Assembly: GCA_002386405.1 (NCBI GenBank)
Contig: DGIP01000011.1
Coordinates: 1-20,354 of the forward strand
Origin: Stenotrophomonas maltophilia
Lineage (GTDB): Bacteria > Pseudomonadota > Gammaproteobacteria > Xanthomonadales > Xanthomonadaceae
Length of the DNA stretch: 20,354 nucleotides
Direction: 5' to 3'
How positions within the stretch are numbered: position 1 is the stretch's first letter; each line of letters begins with the position of its first letter. Under the pieces are notes generated by a model, which saw nothing but the letters and a program-made list of their open reading frames with translations, ran no database searches and was not told where the DNA came from. Below are positions 19,001-20,354 of this stretch, one piece after another. The position numbers and the translations under genes are program-made.

Positions 19001-19405
19001 TCAGAGCTTGCCGGCTGCTTTGTAACGGGAAACTCCCTGTTCGATCAGCTGCTGGAGCTCCTGCAGCAGGGTGGGATCCATTATCTCAAAGTTGAAGCAC
19101 GATTTCCCCTGCATGTGCTTCTTCAGGGCAGGGCTGAGGCCCAGCAGCAGCTCGGGAAAGTCGTAGACCGGCATGAAGTGGAAGGCATGCTTTCTGGCAG
19201 AGACTTTCACCGCTCCGAAGAACTGCGCCCTGCCCTTGCTGTCTCCGTCCCTGCAGTTGGCGTAGAAGTGGGTGCCGGTATCGTGCACGACCGCCAACGC
19301 ATCCTTGTGGGCCAGCAGCAGATCGCGCAATGCGACGAACAACGCCGAGGGCGCCCCCGGTTCCGAATTGTGCGTCTGGGAGGTTGGTTTGCCTGGAGTC
19401 TTCAT
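19001..19405 (-). CDS. Hypothetical protein, 134 aa, possibly DUF1801/YdhG-like
   Basis: A soluble protein begins with a flexible Pro/Ser/Thr-rich stretch (MKTPGKPTSQTHNSEPGAPS), followed by LFVALRDLLLAHKDAL, a strand pair (LAVVHDTGTHFYANC; AQFFGAVKVSARKHAFHFMPVY) and SPALKKHMQGKSCFNFE. The last helix is LLQELQQLIEQGVSRY. The LSP-LKK-MQGKSCFNF block recalls the DUF1801 (YdhG-like) fold, but this is a weak pattern match. GGAG lies 6 nt before the ATG at 19405, so the extra 15 residues upstream are not needed. It converges on the carbon-nitrogen hydrolase gene (8 bp between stops) and is divergent from the deacetylase gene. Confidence 0.72.
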   Translation of the reverse strand: MKTPGKPTSQTHNSEPGAPSALFVALRDLLLAHKDALAVVHDTGTHFYANCRDGDSKGRAQFFGAVKVSARKHAFHFMPVYDFPELLLGLSPALKKHMQGKSCFNFEIMDPTLLQELQQLIEQGVSRYKAAGKL

Positions 19406-19479
19406 GGGTAGCTCCGGAAGTTCTCGCCACCATACCGCCGGCGCGGGCACAACAGGTAGTGGCTGCCTGGGCCCAGCGT

Positions 19480-19508
19480 TTGAGGGTGACCGGGGACGGC
19501 GCTATGCT
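19480..19508 (+). promoter_or_regulatory. Sigma-70-type promoter of the polysaccharide deacetylase gene
   Basis: TTGAGG (19480-19485) and TATGCT (19503-19508) are separated by exactly 17 bp. Each matches four of six consensus bases. Transcription would start near 19515, about 20 bp before the GTG start codon. It lies in the 131-bp divergent gap. Confidence 0.5.
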
Positions 19509-19536
19509 GGCCCGGCAATCACGATGGGAGCTGCGG

Positions 19537-20354
19537 GTGCGAAGTGGATGGATTCGATGTGTCGTTCTGGCGCTCGCGTGCATTTCGGGTATCGCCCATG
19601 CGGCTGAGCCGGATCGACGCATCGCGCTGACCATCGACGATCTTCCGTGGCAGCGGCTGGATGAACGTGCCGAGCCGGATCTCGCCGCACAACACGCCAG
19701 ATTGCTTGCCGCGCTGAAGCAGGCCAGCGTCCCGGTGGTGGGCTTCGTCAACGAAGCCAAGCTTGAGGTCGGCGGCCAGGTGCAACCCACGCGCGTGCAG
19801 ATGCTGCGCGACTGGCGTGATGCCGGGTTCGAGCTGGGCAACCACACCTTCGGGCATATCGACCTGCATGCGATGCCGCTGGAGGCTTACGAGCAGGACA
19901 TCCTGCGCGGTGAAGCCACCCTGCGCCCGCTGCTGGCCGAAACCGGGCAGGTCCCACGCTGGTTCCGGCACCCCTACCTGCATGCCGGGCAGTCGCCGGA
20001 GGCGCGCGCGGAACTTGCCGCATTCCTGAAGCAGCACGGCTATGAGATCGCCCCGGTCACGATCGATAACAGCGAATGGATCTGGGCCTTTGCGTACGAC
20101 CACGTGCGCGATACCGAGACCGACCCCGCCAAGCGGGACGCCCTGATGCAGCAGCTGCGTCGTGGCTACGTGCCGTACATGCTCAACAAGCTGGACTACT
20201 ACGAACAGAAGTCGCAGGAACTACTCGGCCGGCTGCCGGCACAGGTCTGGCTGATGCATGCCAACGCGCTCAATGCCGATTCCGTGGGCGAGCTGGTAGC
20301 CGCCACCCGTCGGCGCGGCTACCGCTTCATCTCGCTGGAAGCCGCGCTGCAGGA
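19537..20354 (+). CDS. Secreted polysaccharide deacetylase (NodB homology), partial at right edge
   Basis: The visible 272 codons start at a GTG with GGGAG 6 nt upstream and run off the window. A signal peptide (MRSGWIRCVVLALACISGIA, cleaved near AHA-AEP) sends the protein to the periplasm or outside. NodB motifs are intact: TIDDLP with D34 (catalytic base) and D35 (metal), NHTFGH with metal ligands H103 and H107, and RHPY with R144. WLMHAN (about 235) carries the catalytic-histidine motif. Family members remove N- or O-acetyl groups from peptidoglycan, chitooligosaccharide or other glycans; the substrate is not clear. No in-frame stop occurs before the edge. The frame could be missed because it has no ATG and no end in the window. 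Confidence 0.88.
   Translation, partial: MRSGWIRCVVLALACISGIAHAAEPDRRIALTIDDLPWQRLDERAEPDLAAQHARLLAALKQASVPVVGFVNEAKLEVGGQVQPTRVQMLRDWRDAGFELGNHTFGHIDLHAMPLEAYEQDILRGEATLRPLLAETGQVPRWFRHPYLHAGQSPEARAELAAFLKQHGYEIAPVTIDNSEWIWAFAYDHVRDTETDPAKRDALMQQLRRGYVPYMLNKLDYYEQKSQELLGRLPAQVWLMHANALNADSVGELVAATRRRGYRFISLEAALQ

Overview
The window looks like chromosomal DNA of a Stenotrophomonas-type gammaproteobacterium (Xanthomonadaceae). This is inferred from the very high G+C of the core genes, strong G/C third-position bias, and a pair of palindromes carrying GTAG ends at 4590-4643. These match my memory of SMAG, the REP-like repeat family of Stenotrophomonas maltophilia. No database search was possible.

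Left part (1-4650): a minus-strand bacterial non-homologous end-joining unit, ku then ligD with 6 bp between them. It is preceded on the same strand by a 132-aa conserved-looking unknown. A small acidic protein is divergent from that unknown and ends in an [12 protein letters not shown] motif. The SMAG-like pair separates it from the convergent TonB receptor gene.

Middle left (4650-10110): a TonB-dependent outer-membrane receptor (minus), probably starting at a rare CTG codon. Divergent from it are an aromatic/aspartate aminotransferase with a classic rho-independent terminator, a class I fructose-1,6-bisphosphatase ending in a 12-bp stem-loop, and a prolyl-4-hydroxylase-like 2OG-Fe(II) oxygenase.

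Middle right (10110-14042): an accessory patch, visibly less G+C-rich and with weaker codon bias. It holds a putative lipoprotein, a diverged 60-bp copy of the 3' end of the upstream oxygenase gene, two perfect dyads, a SymE-like toxin, a malonate-semialdehyde-decarboxylase-like tautomerase lacking the loop arginines, a CxxC small protein, a translationally coupled pair that looks like orphan immunity genes (the first SUKH/SMI1-like), and a GFA/CENP-V-type zinc protein.

Right part (14119-20354): a large CHASE3-GAF-hybrid histidine kinase with three receivers, a small glycine-patterned membrane protein, a convergent small unknown, a carbon-nitrogen hydrolase, a small unknown (minus), and a divergent secreted polysaccharide deacetylase that runs off the right edge behind a readable sigma-70-type promoter.

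No tRNA, rRNA, CRISPR array, integrase, transposase or prophage gene was seen. The most unusual features are the duplicated 3' gene end that brackets the lipoprotein gene, the symE upstream region with its stacked dyads, and the orphan immunity-like couple. I did not find a convincing complete new defence or conflict system.
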